From the NCBI GenBank assembly GCA_013203955.1, contig JABMOY010000126.1:1-64000 (forward strand): DNA of 64,000 bases, read 5' to 3'. Shown here one piece after another: positions 26,541 through 35,539 of this stretch (the first letter of the stretch is position 1; every line of letters starts with the position of its first letter). The notes below the pieces were generated by a model. The model was not told where the DNA came from. It worked only from the letters and a program-made list of their open reading frames with translations, and searched no databases. The translations under genes were made by a program, and so were the position numbers. Source of the stretch: Rhodospirillales bacterium (GTDB taxonomy: Bacteria > Pseudomonadota > Alphaproteobacteria > Rhodospirillales > Casp-alpha2).

Positions 26541-26566
26541 GGGCCGCGGTTTTAATGCCGCGGCCC
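26541..26566 (-). terminator. stem-loop terminator between convergent genes
   Basis: GGGCCGCGG (26541-26549) pairs with CCGCGGCCC (26558-26566) across an eight-base loop. On the minus strand the stem is followed by TTTTGTTTG, so it best serves the chemoreceptor gene that ends at 26592. It may also stop read-through from the SelA-like gene. Confidence 0.8.
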
Positions 26567-26591
26567 TGATTGTTTGTAATTGAGGGAGCTC

Positions 26592-28163
26592 CTAGTCGTC
26601 GGTCAGGAACTTCTCGATTTCGGCCTGCAGGATTTCGGCTTGCTTTGACAGCTCGCCGGCGGCGTCCAGCACCTGGGCCGAGGACTCGCCGGTCTCGGTG
26701 GCGGCCTTCTGCACCTCGGTGATGTTGGACGACACTTCCTGGGTGCCGGTCGAGGCTTCCTGGACGTTGCGCGCGATCTCCTGCGTCGCCGCGCCCTGTT
26801 CCTCGACGGCCGAGGCGATGGCGCCGGCGATCTCGTTGACCTGGTTGATGGTCTCGCCGATGCCCTTGATGGCGGTCACCGCGTTGCCGGTCGCCGCCTG
26901 GATCGAAGAGATCTGCGCCGAGATGTCGCCGGTTGCCTTGGCCGTTTGGCTGGCCAGGGACTTGACCTCGTTGGCGACGACGGCGAAGCCCTTGCCGGCG
27001 TCGCCGGCGCGGGCCGCCTCGATGGTGGCGTTCAAGGCCAGCAGGTTGGTCTGTGCCGCGATGTCGGAGATCAGTTCGACGACCTCGCCGATCTTGTCCG
27101 CCGCTTCGGCCAGCTCTTCGACCGACTGGTTGGTGTGCGCCGCTTCCTGGGCGGCGCCCTGGGCGATGTTTGCCGATTCGGTGACTTGCCGGCCGACTTC
27201 TTCGATCGAAGACGCCAGCTCTTCGGCTGCCGATGCCACCGTCTGCACGTTGGCCGATGCCTGTTCGGCGGCGGCGGCCACGGCGGCCGACTGTTTGGTT
27301 GTCTCTTCGGCGGTCGCGGATAAGCTCTGCGCCGTGTTCTGCATCTCGGTCGAGGCCGAGGCGACGATCTCGGTCACTTCCTTGACGTTGTTGGCCATCT
27401 GTACCTGGCCGGTAATAACACTCCAGGCAACCATCGGGCCGATGTAGTAGCCGGTACTATCGATAACCGCCGACACTTCCAATTGCAGGGTCTCGTCGCC
27501 CAACGGAATCTTCGCCTTGTGCGGCAGGTTCTTGGGATCGGCCAGCATCTGGCGCTGGTGTGACGGGTTCTTGTGGAAAATGTCGATGCAGCTGCCCAAG
27601 ACGTCGTCGGCCTTGCACGGCAACAGGCTTTCCACCGACTTCAAGGTGTCGAGGCTGGTCTGGTTGATGTAGGTGACTTCCAGCGTCTTGGCGTCGGCGA
27701 GGATGACGTTGATCGGCATATTCTCGAGCATCGTCTTCAGGCGCTCGCGCTCGGTGACGATGGTCCACGACAACAACAGGTGCTGGACGGCGCCGTCGGG
27801 CCCGGTCAGCCCGGCGATGTAAAGTTCCAACAGGTGCTCGCCCAAGCGGATAATGGCCGTGTGCGGCAGGTTCGCCGGGTTGGCCATCATCTGGCGCTGG
27901 TGCGCCGGGTTCTTGTGGAAGACATCGATGCACTGGCCGACGATGTTGTCGGCCGTGACGCCGACCGGCAGCAGGTCCTGGATGGTCCTGAGCGTGGCAA
28001 CGCTGGTCTTGTTGGCATACGTGATGTTAAAGGTCGCCGGATCGCAGACCAAAACATTAGCCGGCAGATTGTCGACAAGCTGATTGAAAAACTGAGCGTC
28101 AAAGCCGCCCTGTGCCGAGGTGTCATCCAATATTGCGGCGTTCGATTGTTGCATAACGTTCAT
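26592..28163 (-). CDS. soluble methyl-accepting chemotaxis protein with two PAS domains
   Basis: A 523-residue chemoreceptor without membrane segments. Two tandem PAS domains (about residues 20-125 and 130-240) are close relatives: both contain the segment GxCIDxFHKNPxHQRQM followed by NLPH. A long coiled-coil methylation region follows, with the signalling hairpin core [20 protein letters not shown]. There is no CheR-binding pentapeptide at the C-terminus. It presumably senses an intracellular ligand or redox state and controls CheA. The ATG at 28163 follows AGGGAA. No other che genes are in the window. A terminator follows. Confidence 0.93.
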   Translation of the reverse strand: MNVMQQSNAAILDDTSAQGGFDAQFFNQLVDNLPANVLVCDPATFNITYANKTSVATLRTIQDLLPVGVTADNIVGQCIDVFHKNPAHQRQMMANPANLPHTAIIRLGEHLLELYIAGLTGPDGAVQHLLLSWTIVTERERLKTMLENMPINVILADAKTLEVTYINQTSLDTLKSVESLLPCKADDVLGSCIDIFHKNPSHQRQMLADPKNLPHKAKIPLGDETLQLEVSAVIDSTGYYIGPMVAWSVITGQVQMANNVKEVTEIVASASTEMQNTAQSLSATAEETTKQSAAVAAAAEQASANVQTVASAAEELASSIEEVGRQVTESANIAQGAAQEAAHTNQSVEELAEAADKIGEVVELISDIAAQTNLLALNATIEAARAGDAGKGFAVVANEVKSLASQTAKATGDISAQISSIQAATGNAVTAIKGIGETINQVNEIAGAIASAVEEQGAATQEIARNVQEASTGTQEVSSNITEVQKAATETGESSAQVLDAAGELSKQAEILQAEIEKFLTDD

Positions 28164-28494
28164 TTCCCTAATTCTCCAAAATTCGATCTCGAGGACCATT
28201 CCCGGTCAGGCCGGCTGAATTACAAAACTCCATGGTCGGGATAATGGGCTTCCTTTGTGTCCTTAATTTCTCGGGAAAATGTCCGTTTATTGCAGGATAT
28301 TTCAGAATAAATCAGGGGAGCGAGGGCAAAAATACAGAAAAACCCAGTTTTTCCCTCAAAAAACAACACATACCACCTATATCTTTATGGGAATTTTTCA
28401 TTAGGGGGATACATAAAATAGTAAGATTCCAGAGTGTAAAATTTCCTCAGAAACACTAGGCCGTTGTCAATTTTAGGAATCTGAGGATTAAAAA
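28164..28494. other. 331-base AT-rich intergenic region
   Basis: This lies between the chemoreceptor start and the small plus-strand gene at 28495. It is markedly AT-rich and should contain the promoters of both. The open frame across 28232-28459 has no ribosome site and a composition unlike protein, so I do not call it. I see no convincing promoter pair, hairpin or repeat. Confidence 0.5.
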
Positions 28495-28827
28495 GTGGAT
28501 TGGATAATTGGTATATCTTCTTTGATCGCAATGATCATCGCCATCAGTGCGCTTTCGCGCATCAGCAGAATGCAGTCTCAAATTTCCAGAAAAATGGAAG
28601 GAACCTTGCGAGCTGCGCTCGGGACCCTTAAGGCCGACGCTAACGAAAACGCTAAATTATTGAAAAAAATGAGCGACCGGATTCTTGAAATCGAAGGTAA
28701 GTTCAATCGAAATCGCCATGTAGAAGCTAATAAAACGGCTGAGATCATAAAATTACGTAAGGAAAATCAGAAGCTTAGAGAAAGAAAAGAGAGCCAAGGG
28801 TTTCCTGCACGAAGAGTCGCTAATTAA
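28495..28827 (+). CDS. small membrane-anchored coiled-coil protein
   Basis: A 110-residue orphan. The first 22 residues form a membrane span (IIGISSLIAMIIAISAL), and the rest is a long charged helix with heptad character (from LGTLKADANENAKLLKK to RKENQKLRERK). The GTG start is preceded by GAGG. I do not recognise it. It resembles the small anchored coiled-coil protein at 14161-14424 in layout, not in sequence. It opens a run of small orphan genes. Confidence 0.65.
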   Translation: MDWIIGISSLIAMIIAISALSRISRMQSQISRKMEGTLRAALGTLKADANENAKLLKKMSDRILEIEGKFNRNRHVEANKTAEIIKLRKENQKLRERKESQGFPARRVAN

Positions 28828-28922
28828 CTCTTGGGCAGTAGCGGAAACGTGATTTAGAAATTAGTGGATTTCAAGATAAACATGCCCCATGATTTCAATG
28901 CTTTATGGAGGCTTCGTCGGTC

Positions 28923-29132
28923 ATGAGAAATCCACTTAAAGCTCTAGCTTTTATATTGGCCTTTACCTTTGTCACCCATACCCCCGGTTTTGCGGAGACG
29001 AAACCAATCCCAACGCCTGCCCACGATTGGCAACCAATCGATGACGGCCTAATGAACACCGGCGACCATGTTGTCGGCGAGGAACTTTGCGCCAGACCGG
29101 GAAAAACCAGACCGGAATTATTAGGGATATAG
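28923..29132 (+). CDS. small secreted protein, unknown
   Basis: A 69-residue product with a clear signal peptide (MRNPLKALAFILAFTFVTHTP, cleavage near GFA-ET), leaving about 40 residues with one cysteine. The ATG at 28923 has GGAGG ten bases upstream; an ATG six codons earlier does not. No family is recognised. Its end converges on the 59-residue minus-strand gene. Confidence 0.5.
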   Translation: MRNPLKALAFILAFTFVTHTPGFAETKPIPTPAHDWQPIDDGLMNTGDHVVGEELCARPGKTRPELLGI

Positions 29133-29133
29133 G

Positions 29134-29313
29134 TTATTTATTCCGCCATTCTGCGGTTTGGCGTCTTCCAACCCAGGATCGGCGGATATCATCGTTGGAA
29201 CGGCGTTCTTCTTCGGATCGTTCTTGGTTATTTTGCCGCCGTTCTAAACTTTCACGCCTGTCACTGTCGCTTCTTTTCTTCGCCTGTGCTTCTTCTTTCG
29301 TTGATTCGGTCAT
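29134..29313 (-). CDS. 59-residue highly charged protein, unknown
   Basis: An uninterrupted minus-strand frame encodes 59 residues, almost half of them Arg, Lys, Glu or Asp. It runs from MTESTKEEAQAKKR to the end SWVGRRQTAEWRNK. AAGGAAG lies about ten bases before the ATG, and the spacing to neighbours fits a gene. An opposite-strand frame over the same bases has no ribosome site. The product looks disordered or helical and could bind nucleic acid, but this is only suggested by charge. It is one of several orphan small genes here. Confidence 0.6.
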   Translation of the reverse strand: MTESTKEEAQAKKRSDSDRRESLERRQNNQERSEEERRSNDDIRRSWVGRRQTAEWRNK

Positions 29314-29449
29314 TTTTTTTAAATCTTCCTTATCAAGACCTCTTTAAATCTTGGTAAAAAACTAAAGGATTGAGAGGGAATAAGGTTATATTCATTTATA
29401 ATGACGCCAGCCTTACGGAACATGAAAATCTGAAAGGAGTTGAGTTAAA

Positions 29450-29716
29450 ATGACCCATTTTTTGGTCTCTGAAACAAATCCGGATGGATCCAAACTTGAA
29501 GACATACTTCGGGTCATTCGCAGCGACATTTTTGATCGCTGTACCAAAATTAGGGATGATATGAGGCCCGAAGCTCAGATCGTGCTTGGCAATAACGTAA
29601 AAATTCTGGACCTGATCTCACAGGCTATTACCTTGGCGGAGGATTCTTCCCATGTCCTGGACAAGGCTTTCGGGCCGAGCGCCAAGGGAGGGCTGCCTAG
29701 AATCGGTGACGCCTGA
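29450..29716 (+). CDS. small soluble protein, unknown
   Basis: An 88-residue protein without signal or membrane segments. It is mostly helical, with one Cys in IFDRCTKIRDDMRPE. AAGGAG lies eleven bases upstream of the ATG, which supports a real gene. No family is recognised. The 220 bases that follow up to 29938 are AT-rich and show no coding signal. Confidence 0.65.
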   Translation: MTHFLVSETNPDGSKLEDILRVIRSDIFDRCTKIRDDMRPEAQIVLGNNVKILDLISQAITLAEDSSHVLDKAFGPSAKGGLPRIGDA

Positions 29717-29937
29717 TAATGCAAAAAATGTTGATTGTTGGCCCCGAAACCCTTTAAATTTGGGCATATTCCTTACGTATTTCGGGATAATTTTCTTGAA
29801 AAAGCTAGTATTTTGCAAAAGGTTAGAAAATAATAACCTCGGGTTGCAGTTTTATGTTGCAATTTTTTTGATTTTCTAATATTTTATGGTGTAATACCTA
29901 AGATAGTATATATTAGGTATGATTTATAGGTAGCAGA

Positions 29938-30276
29938 ATGCTCAACGAGAGTTCAACATCCGCCGGTTCATCGGCCCAGGCCAGTGTAGGTCTTACTGCC
30001 TTCCAAGTAGCGGTTGTGCAGGCGAAAGCGTTTGAGAAAACGCTTGAAGAGGCTACCAATCGCCGTGAGCAGGAAATCAGTGCCCTGGCCAAGAAAGCCG
30101 CTGAGCAGCGACAGAAGGTTCGGGAAAACCTTGCCGAACAACGGGGCGGGGTAGATGTCGTTGTCGAAAGTTCGAATAACGCGGGTCAAAGCATCGTCGG
30201 CGACAACGCCAAAGCAACCAGCCAGCCAGCCCCTGAGCAAAGCTCAAAGAGCCACGAGGTGGACATCAAGGTTTAA
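29938..30276 (+). CDS. small helical protein, unknown
   Basis: A 112-residue protein. Residues 1-30 are Ser/Ala-rich, residues 30-75 form a charged helix (FEKTLEEATNRREQEIS onwards) likely to be a coiled coil, and the rest is polar and probably disordered. It has no signal peptide. AGGTAGCAG precedes the ATG. A tandem hairpin and terminator follow 15-60 bases downstream, so it is a complete transcription unit. No family recognised. Confidence 0.68.
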   Translation: MLNESSTSAGSSAQASVGLTAFQVAVVQAKAFEKTLEEATNRREQEISALAKKAAEQRQKVRENLAEQRGGVDVVVESSNNAGQSIVGDNAKATSQPAPEQSSKSHEVDIKV

Positions 30277-30291
30277 GCGTCTGTAACTTCC

Positions 30292-30338
30292 ATCCCTTAC
30301 AGGGATTGTTGATGACACCCTTTTGCGGGTGTTTTTTT
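30292..30338 (+). terminator. Rho-independent terminator preceded by a small hairpin
   Basis: A short hairpin ATCCCT-TAC-AGGGAT (30292-30306) is followed by ACACCC-TTTTGC-GGGTGT (30315-30332) and seven T. It ends transcription of the 112-residue orphan gene and lies before the DUF218 gene. Confidence 0.85.
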
Positions 30339-30394
30339 ATGCCCGTGTTTTCTCCTGGTTGCCCTCCACCGGTTTGAGGGGTATCACGAAGTCC

Positions 30395-31192
30395 ATGTTT
30401 TTCACTCTGTCAAAGGTTCTGTGGTTCATTGCCAATCCCAGCAATGTGCTGCTGGTACTTTTGTGTGCGGGGGTGGTCCTGCTTTTCACCCGGTGGCGGC
30501 GGGCAGGGCGACGGCTAGTCGGTTTTGTTGCCGTAACCGGGGTTGTGTTGGCGGTTGTACCCTTTGGCGGGTGGCTATACGGCGCCTTGGAAGACAGGTT
30601 TCCTCAGCTGAAAGAGCTTCCGGCGCGGGTTGACGGCATTGTCGTTGCCGGCGGCGTGGTCGACCCTGTCCTGACTGCGGCCCGAGGAAAAATCGCCATT
30701 GGTGGGGCCGCTGAAAGGTTATTCGAAATGGCGGAACTATCGAAACGTTATCCCCAGGCCAAGATCGTTTTCACCGGCGGGTCGGGAAGTCTTTTTTATC
30801 AAGACAAGAAAGAAGCCCATGCCGTCGTTCCCCTAATCCGGCAGCTTGGCCTCGACCCCGGCAAGATAATTTTCGAGGACCAGTCCCGAAACACGGTTGA
30901 AAACGCCGAATTCAGCTACCGTGTTGCCAAACCAAAAAAAGGGGAAACTTGGCTCCTTGTTACGTCTGCTTTTCATATGCCGCGGGCGGTCGGTTGTTTT
31001 CGCAAGGCCGGTTGGACCATCGTTCCCTATCCGGTTGATTTCGGGACGCGTGTCGACAAGGACTTGCCGTTTATTTTTGATTTTGCCCAAGGTCTGGGAA
31101 TGTTTGGGGGCGCCATCCATGAATACCTTGGCTTGTTCTTCTATTGGTTAAGCGGCAAGACCGATGAATTGTACCCAGGCCCTGGACGGTAG
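30395..31192 (+). CDS. DUF218 (YdcF/ElyC-like) membrane protein
   Basis: A 265-residue protein with two N-terminal membrane spans (about residues 15-65) and a DUF218 domain. Domain landmarks are DGIVVAGG, KIVFTGGSG, the EDQSRNTVENA motif and LLVTSAFHMPRA. E. coli ElyC, with the same layout, supports peptidoglycan assembly. It leads a run of cell-wall genes here, which fits. The ATG at 30395 is chosen since upstream in-frame codons lie in the terminator of the previous gene. Confidence 0.9.
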   Translation: MFFTLSKVLWFIANPSNVLLVLLCAGVVLLFTRWRRAGRRLVGFVAVTGVVLAVVPFGGWLYGALEDRFPQLKELPARVDGIVVAGGVVDPVLTAARGKIAIGGAAERLFEMAELSKRYPQAKIVFTGGSGSLFYQDKKEAHAVVPLIRQLGLDPGKIIFEDQSRNTVENAEFSYRVAKPKKGETWLLVTSAFHMPRAVGCFRKAGWTIVPYPVDFGTRVDKDLPFIFDFAQGLGMFGGAIHEYLGLFFYWLSGKTDELYPGPGR

Positions 31193-31252
31193 CTTGCGGG
31201 CCTTCTCGCCTTGTGGCAGAAGCAAAGGGTGTCCTTTATTCATACAGAGCCC

Positions 31253-32491
31253 ATGTCGATGAGCCACTTGATGATGCAACGATCTATTTTTTGCAAAGCT
31301 CGAAGGGTTTTGGCCGCAGCCCTGCTTTTATCCGTTTTCTCAAACACCCCCCTTGGCGCCGCCGAAGCGGAGATCCCGTTTAAACAATGGCTTCAAGGGG
31401 TGCAGCGGGAAGCGCAATCGCGGGGCATTAGCCAAAAATTTCTTGATACCGCGCTGGCAGGCGTACGCCCGATAAAACGGGTAATTGAACTCGACCGAAG
31501 GCAGCCTGAATTCACGCTTACCTTTTGGAATTACCTCGATAGAAGCATCAACGACGAACGTATCCGCCGGGGCCGGGAAATGTTGGCCAAACACGGCAAG
31601 CTTCTGAAAAAAACGGCCGCCAAGTTTGGTGTTCAACCACGTTTTATCGTCGCTTTTTGGGGCTTGGAGAGTAATTACGGCAAACATACGGGCGCTTTTT
31701 CCGTGTTGGGGGCGGTGGCGACATTGGCGCATGATCCCCGCCGCAGCCGTTTTTTCCGCCAGCAACTTCTGGCCGCATTGACGATCATGAGCAAAGGCGA
31801 CGTGCGCCTCGACGCGAAAGGGTCCTGGGCCGGCGCCATGGGAAACTTTCAATTTATTCCAACAACTTATAAGGACTTCGCCGTCGATGACGATGGCGAC
31901 GGCCGTCGCGATATGTGGCAAAATTTTCCCGACATGTTCGCCTCGGCATCCAATTACCTTGCCCGGTCCGGGTGGCGTCGGGGGTGGACTTGGGGACGGG
32001 AAGTAAAATTACCCCAGGGGTTTAGCTTGGAACTTACGGGTCTGAAAGTTCGAAAACCCTTGTCCCAATGGCGGGCGTTGGGAATAAAGCGTATGGACGG
32101 CGGCAACCTTTCCAGTGAAGAAACCGAGGCTTCCGTTGTTTTGCCGGCGGGGTACAACGGTCCGGCGTTCCTGGTTTATCAAAACTTCCGCACTATTTTG
32201 AACTGGAACCGCTCGATCCTTTACGCCATCGCCGTCGGCCATTTGGCGGATAGGCTCGTCGGAGGGGAAAGGTTCAAAAGTCCAAGGCCGACCGAAGAAC
32301 AACCCCTCTCCAGGACCGATGTAAAGGACATGCAAAGGAAATTGTCGGCCAAAGGATTCCTAACAGAAGGGGCGGACGGAGTCGTCGGCCCGAACACCAG
32401 ATCCGCAATCAAGGCCTTCCAAAAAAGCAATAATTTGCCCCCAGACGGTTATCCGAGCTTTGGCCTCTTGGAACGGCTAAGGGGGCCTTAA
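31253..32491 (+). CDS. MltB-type lytic murein transglycosylase with peptidoglycan-binding domain
   Basis: A 412-residue exported enzyme. A signal peptide (about residues 1-36) is followed by the MltB-like catalytic domain with the catalytic Glu in FWGLESNYGKHTG and the conserved AGAMGNFQFIPTTY. A type 1 peptidoglycan-binding domain fills the last 65 residues (DVKDMQRKLSAKG to LLERLRG). It cleaves glycan strands to 1,6-anhydromuramic ends. There is no lipobox, so it is probably periplasmic and soluble. It lies 60 bases after the DUF218 gene. Confidence 0.94.
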   Translation: MSMSHLMMQRSIFCKARRVLAAALLLSVFSNTPLGAAEAEIPFKQWLQGVQREAQSRGISQKFLDTALAGVRPIKRVIELDRRQPEFTLTFWNYLDRSINDERIRRGREMLAKHGKLLKKTAAKFGVQPRFIVAFWGLESNYGKHTGAFSVLGAVATLAHDPRRSRFFRQQLLAALTIMSKGDVRLDAKGSWAGAMGNFQFIPTTYKDFAVDDDGDGRRDMWQNFPDMFASASNYLARSGWRRGWTWGREVKLPQGFSLELTGLKVRKPLSQWRALGIKRMDGGNLSSEETEASVVLPAGYNGPAFLVYQNFRTILNWNRSILYAIAVGHLADRLVGGERFKSPRPTEEQPLSRTDVKDMQRKLSAKGFLTEGADGVVGPNTRSAIKAFQKSNNLPPDGYPSFGLLERLRGP

Positions 32492-32583
32492 AAGGGGGAA
32501 ACCTACTAAATAACGTGAATTGCCTTTGCTCGGAATACAAGATATTGATATTAAACAAGGACGATGACCGGACGGGGATTAAC

Positions 32584-33567
32584 ATGAAGTTGTTTGGGGC
32601 TAGAAACCGGGGAGTGGCCCTTGTTCTGGCGATTATGGCTATTTCCGCCTGTGCTGAAACGGAATTTCTTATCCACTCTGCAAAACGGGTTGGGGCCGAT
32701 CAGGCTTCCGCTGAGCCCGGATTCAAAATCGGCAAGCCCTATCAGATACAGGGGGTCTGGTACTATCCGGCCGAGAATTACGAATACGACGAAACCGGCA
32801 TCGCATCCTGGTATGGGGCCCAGTTCCATGGACGCCGCACCGCCAATGGCGGAACTTATGACATGAATTCGTTGACGGCGGCCCATCGGACCTTGCCGAT
32901 GCCAAGTTTCGTCCGTGTCACTAATTTAGAAAACGGCCGAAGTTTGATCCTAAAAGTCAATGACAGGGGTCCATTTGCAAGGGGACGTATTATCGATATT
33001 TCCCGCCGTGGCGCGCAACTTTTGGGGTTCCATAAAGTCGGGACGGCGCGGGTCCGGGTTCAGATCATGGCCGATAAAAGCAGGGCCCTGGCTTCCAGAG
33101 TCAAATCCAACACCCAGTTAGCCGATGCCGGTTCCCCCATCACCATAGACCGGTTGCCGAAACCGGAAGTCAAAACTGTATCCCTTTCTCCGCCGCCCGG
33201 CGCCAGCAGCAACCCCGGGAATTTTGGATCATCGGCGGCAAACGAAATAAGGAAAAATCCACCAGTTCTTTCTCGTTCGCGGGCTATAAGCGCCGACCCG
33301 AAAGGCGATGACGTCGTTTCCCTAAGACCGGTGTCCAGGACCAACATCTTTGTTCAAGCAGGTGCCTACGGCCAATTCGAAAACGCCAACAGGACCAAGG
33401 CCATGCTGTCATCACTTGGCCCGGTCAAGCTGACAACGGTGTTAATAAAGGGTAGGGACCTTTTCCGGGTCCGCCTCGGTCCCTTGGGGTCAGTCGCCGA
33501 GGCTGACAAGATGCTTCAATCTATTAACCAGGCCGGTTTCGAAGGCGCCCGGATTGTTATCGAATAA
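32584..33567 (+). CDS. rlpA: RlpA family septal-ring lipoprotein with SPOR domain
   Basis: A 327-residue lipoprotein. MAISAC at the end of the short signal sequence is the lipobox. The double-psi beta-barrel RlpA domain begins ASWYGAQFHGRRTANGG and ends ISRRGAQLLGF, retaining the Asp of VNDRGPF. A Pro/Ser-rich linker leads to a C-terminal SPOR domain (FVQAGAYGQFENANR), which binds denuded peptidoglycan at the septum. RlpA of Pseudomonas cleaves such strands. The ATG at 32584 follows CGGGGATTAAC. It precedes dacC, the common arrangement in alphaproteobacteria. Confidence 0.94.
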   Translation: MKLFGARNRGVALVLAIMAISACAETEFLIHSAKRVGADQASAEPGFKIGKPYQIQGVWYYPAENYEYDETGIASWYGAQFHGRRTANGGTYDMNSLTAAHRTLPMPSFVRVTNLENGRSLILKVNDRGPFARGRIIDISRRGAQLLGFHKVGTARVRVQIMADKSRALASRVKSNTQLADAGSPITIDRLPKPEVKTVSLSPPPGASSNPGNFGSSAANEIRKNPPVLSRSRAISADPKGDDVVSLRPVSRTNIFVQAGAYGQFENANRTKAMLSSLGPVKLTTVLIKGRDLFRVRLGPLGSVAEADKMLQSINQAGFEGARIVIE

Positions 33568-33692
33568 GGTGCCCTTCGGTCTGGGTTTTCTCCGCCTTGC
33601 TCCCCTGCCTTTCTGAGGCCACAATCCGTTGTTACCGAATTGCTTTACGGCTTAACGGAAAAAATCCAGAGACCCCAGAGACTATATTAATT

Positions 33693-34871
33693 ATGCAAGC
33701 AACAAGAACAAAACGAACCCTGTTTATTCTTTTTCAGGCCGCCGTTTTAAGTTTTATCCTTCTCGTTGGGTTCGGGCAGCCTGTCCAGGCTATTGAAACA
33801 ATAGCCCGCCAAGCTTTTCTTATGGATATGACGACCGGCGAAGTACTTCTCAACAAGAACGCCGATGAACCCATGGCCCCGGCTTCGATGAGCAAGATGA
33901 TGACCGCCTATATGGTTTTCGAAAGGCTCAGAGACGGCAGCCTAAAAATGGACGATACCTTTCTGGTCAGCGAAGACGCCTGGCGGCGGGGCGGCGCCAA
34001 AAGCGGTGGTTCGACCATGTTCCTGGAGCCCGGAAAGCGGGTTCGGGTGGAAGACCTGCTTCGCGGGATCATCGTGCAATCGGGAAACGATGCTTGCATC
34101 GTCGTGGCCGAGAACCTGGCCTCAAGCGAACAGGCTTTTGCCGAGGAAATGACGACAAGGGCCAGGGAAATTGGCCTGAAAAATAGTGTCTTTAAAAATG
34201 CCACGGGGTGGCCCGATCCCGAACATCTGACGACGGCTCGGGATTTGGCTACGTTGGCCAAGTTAACCATTAAAAATTTCCCCCAGTTTTATCCCATTTA
34301 TTCGGAAAAGGAATTCACCTACAACGCCATCCGCCAAATCAACCGCAATCCCTTGTTGTATAGAAACAATAATGCCGACGGATTGAAAACCGGCCACACC
34401 CAAGTTTCAGGATACGGGCTTACGGCATCGACTTTCAAGGAGGGCCGCCGGTTGATCCTTGTGGTCAACGGGTTGGCGACGAAAAAAGAACGCAGCCGCG
34501 AACCCGACCGGCTTTTGGCCTGGGGGTTTAGGGAGTTCAATAATTACAAGTTGTTCAGCGCCGGTGAAGAAGTAACAAAAGCCGATGTTTGGCTGGGCCA
34601 GGAAGCGACGGTGCCCTTGGTCATCGAGAAGGAAATGCTTTTAACAATAGCAAGGAAAGCAAGGCGCAAGATGAAAGTCGCCGTCCACTTTGAAAATCCC
34701 ATACCGGCGCCGATCGCCAAGGGGCAAAAGGTCGCGAGGCTTATCCTGACGGCCCCCGGCCGCGACCCGTTGGAGGTTCCGCTGCTGGCCGCCAATGAAG
34801 TCAAGAGGCTGGGGTTGATCGGCCGTCTGGGCACGGCCTTGAAAGCGATCATTTTGGGAGATGCGGAGTGA
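33693..34871 (+). CDS. dacC: D-alanyl-D-alanine carboxypeptidase (S11, PBP5/6 type)
   Basis: A 392-residue exported penicillin-binding protein that trims the terminal D-Ala of peptidoglycan stem peptides. After a signal peptide come the three catalytic motifs: SMSK (SxxK), SGN (SxN, in VQSGNDACIV) and KTGH (KTG). The C-terminal beta domain (PBP5_C) extends to residue 370. The ATG at 33693 is the family start; the longer frame adds unrelated residues. Its stop overlaps the tmk GTG by four bases (GTGA). The symbol follows usage in related genomes. Confidence 0.94.
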   Translation: MQATRTKRTLFILFQAAVLSFILLVGFGQPVQAIETIARQAFLMDMTTGEVLLNKNADEPMAPASMSKMMTAYMVFERLRDGSLKMDDTFLVSEDAWRRGGAKSGGSTMFLEPGKRVRVEDLLRGIIVQSGNDACIVVAENLASSEQAFAEEMTTRAREIGLKNSVFKNATGWPDPEHLTTARDLATLAKLTIKNFPQFYPIYSEKEFTYNAIRQINRNPLLYRNNNADGLKTGHTQVSGYGLTASTFKEGRRLILVVNGLATKKERSREPDRLLAWGFREFNNYKLFSAGEEVTKADVWLGQEATVPLVIEKEMLLTIARKARRKMKVAVHFENPIPAPIAKGQKVARLILTAPGRDPLEVPLLAANEVKRLGLIGRLGTALKAIILGDAE

Positions 34872-35539
34872 GCCTCCAGAGGGGCTCCAAACCCCTCGGT
34901 AATTTCATCACTCTCGAGGGCGGCGAGGGTGCGGGGAAAACAACTCAAATAAAATTGCTGGCAGACGGCTTAAAGACCGCGGGTATAGATACCGTGACCA
35001 CCCGCGAACCCGGGGGCGCGCCGGCGGCCGAGGTCATTAGAAGCCTTCTCGTCGAAGGCGATGTCGAACGCTGGCAGCCGATGACAGAAGCCTTGCTAAA
35101 TTACGCTGCCCGCCTTGAACACGTCAGGGAGACGATTGAGCCGGCCTTGACGGATGGGCGTTGGGTAATTTCTGACCGATTCTCCGATTCCACGGTCGCC
35201 TATCAAGGCTTCGGCCATGATCTGGGTCGGGCGAAAATAGAGCGGCTTCATGAACTTGTATTGGGAAGTTTCGAACCGGACTTAACATTCGTCCTCGACC
35301 TTCCGGTTGACGAAGGCTTGGCCCGGGCAGAAAACAGAGACGGGGAAAAGGGTGCGAAGGAAGACCGTTATGAACGCATGAGCCAGGATTTTCATCAACG
35401 CCTTCGCGATGGTTTTTTGGATATCGCCAGACGCAACCCCGAACGCTGTGCCGTTATCGACGCCACCCAAAGCCCCGATGACGTTCAAAAAGAGATCAGG
35501 TCTTTGATCAACAATCGCTTGGGCGTATCACTGACATGA
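34868..35539 (+). CDS. tmk: thymidylate kinase
   Basis: A 223-residue kinase phosphorylating dTMP to dTDP. The P-loop GGEGAGKTTQ lies near residue 19, the DRF-type motif is SDRFSDSTVAYQG, and the LID region is short and Arg-poor (GEKGAKEDRYERM), as in many bacterial enzymes. GTG start within the dacC stop and an ATGA overlap with holB at the other end: a tightly coupled operon. Confidence 0.96.
   Translation: MSLQRGSKPLGNFITLEGGEGAGKTTQIKLLADGLKTAGIDTVTTREPGGAPAAEVIRSLLVEGDVERWQPMTEALLNYAARLEHVRETIEPALTDGRWVISDRFSDSTVAYQGFGHDLGRAKIERLHELVLGSFEPDLTFVLDLPVDEGLARAENRDGEKGAKEDRYERMSQDFHQRLRDGFLDIARRNPERCAVIDATQSPDDVQKEIRSLINNRLGVSLT

Noticed and set aside
28232..28459. 75-codon plus-strand frame in the intergenic region before 28495
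   Set aside because: No ribosome site, no recognisable domain, and AT-rich composition like non-coding DNA.
29087..29347. 86-codon plus-strand frame
   Set aside because: The opposite strand carries a better supported 59-residue gene with a ribosome site over the same bases.
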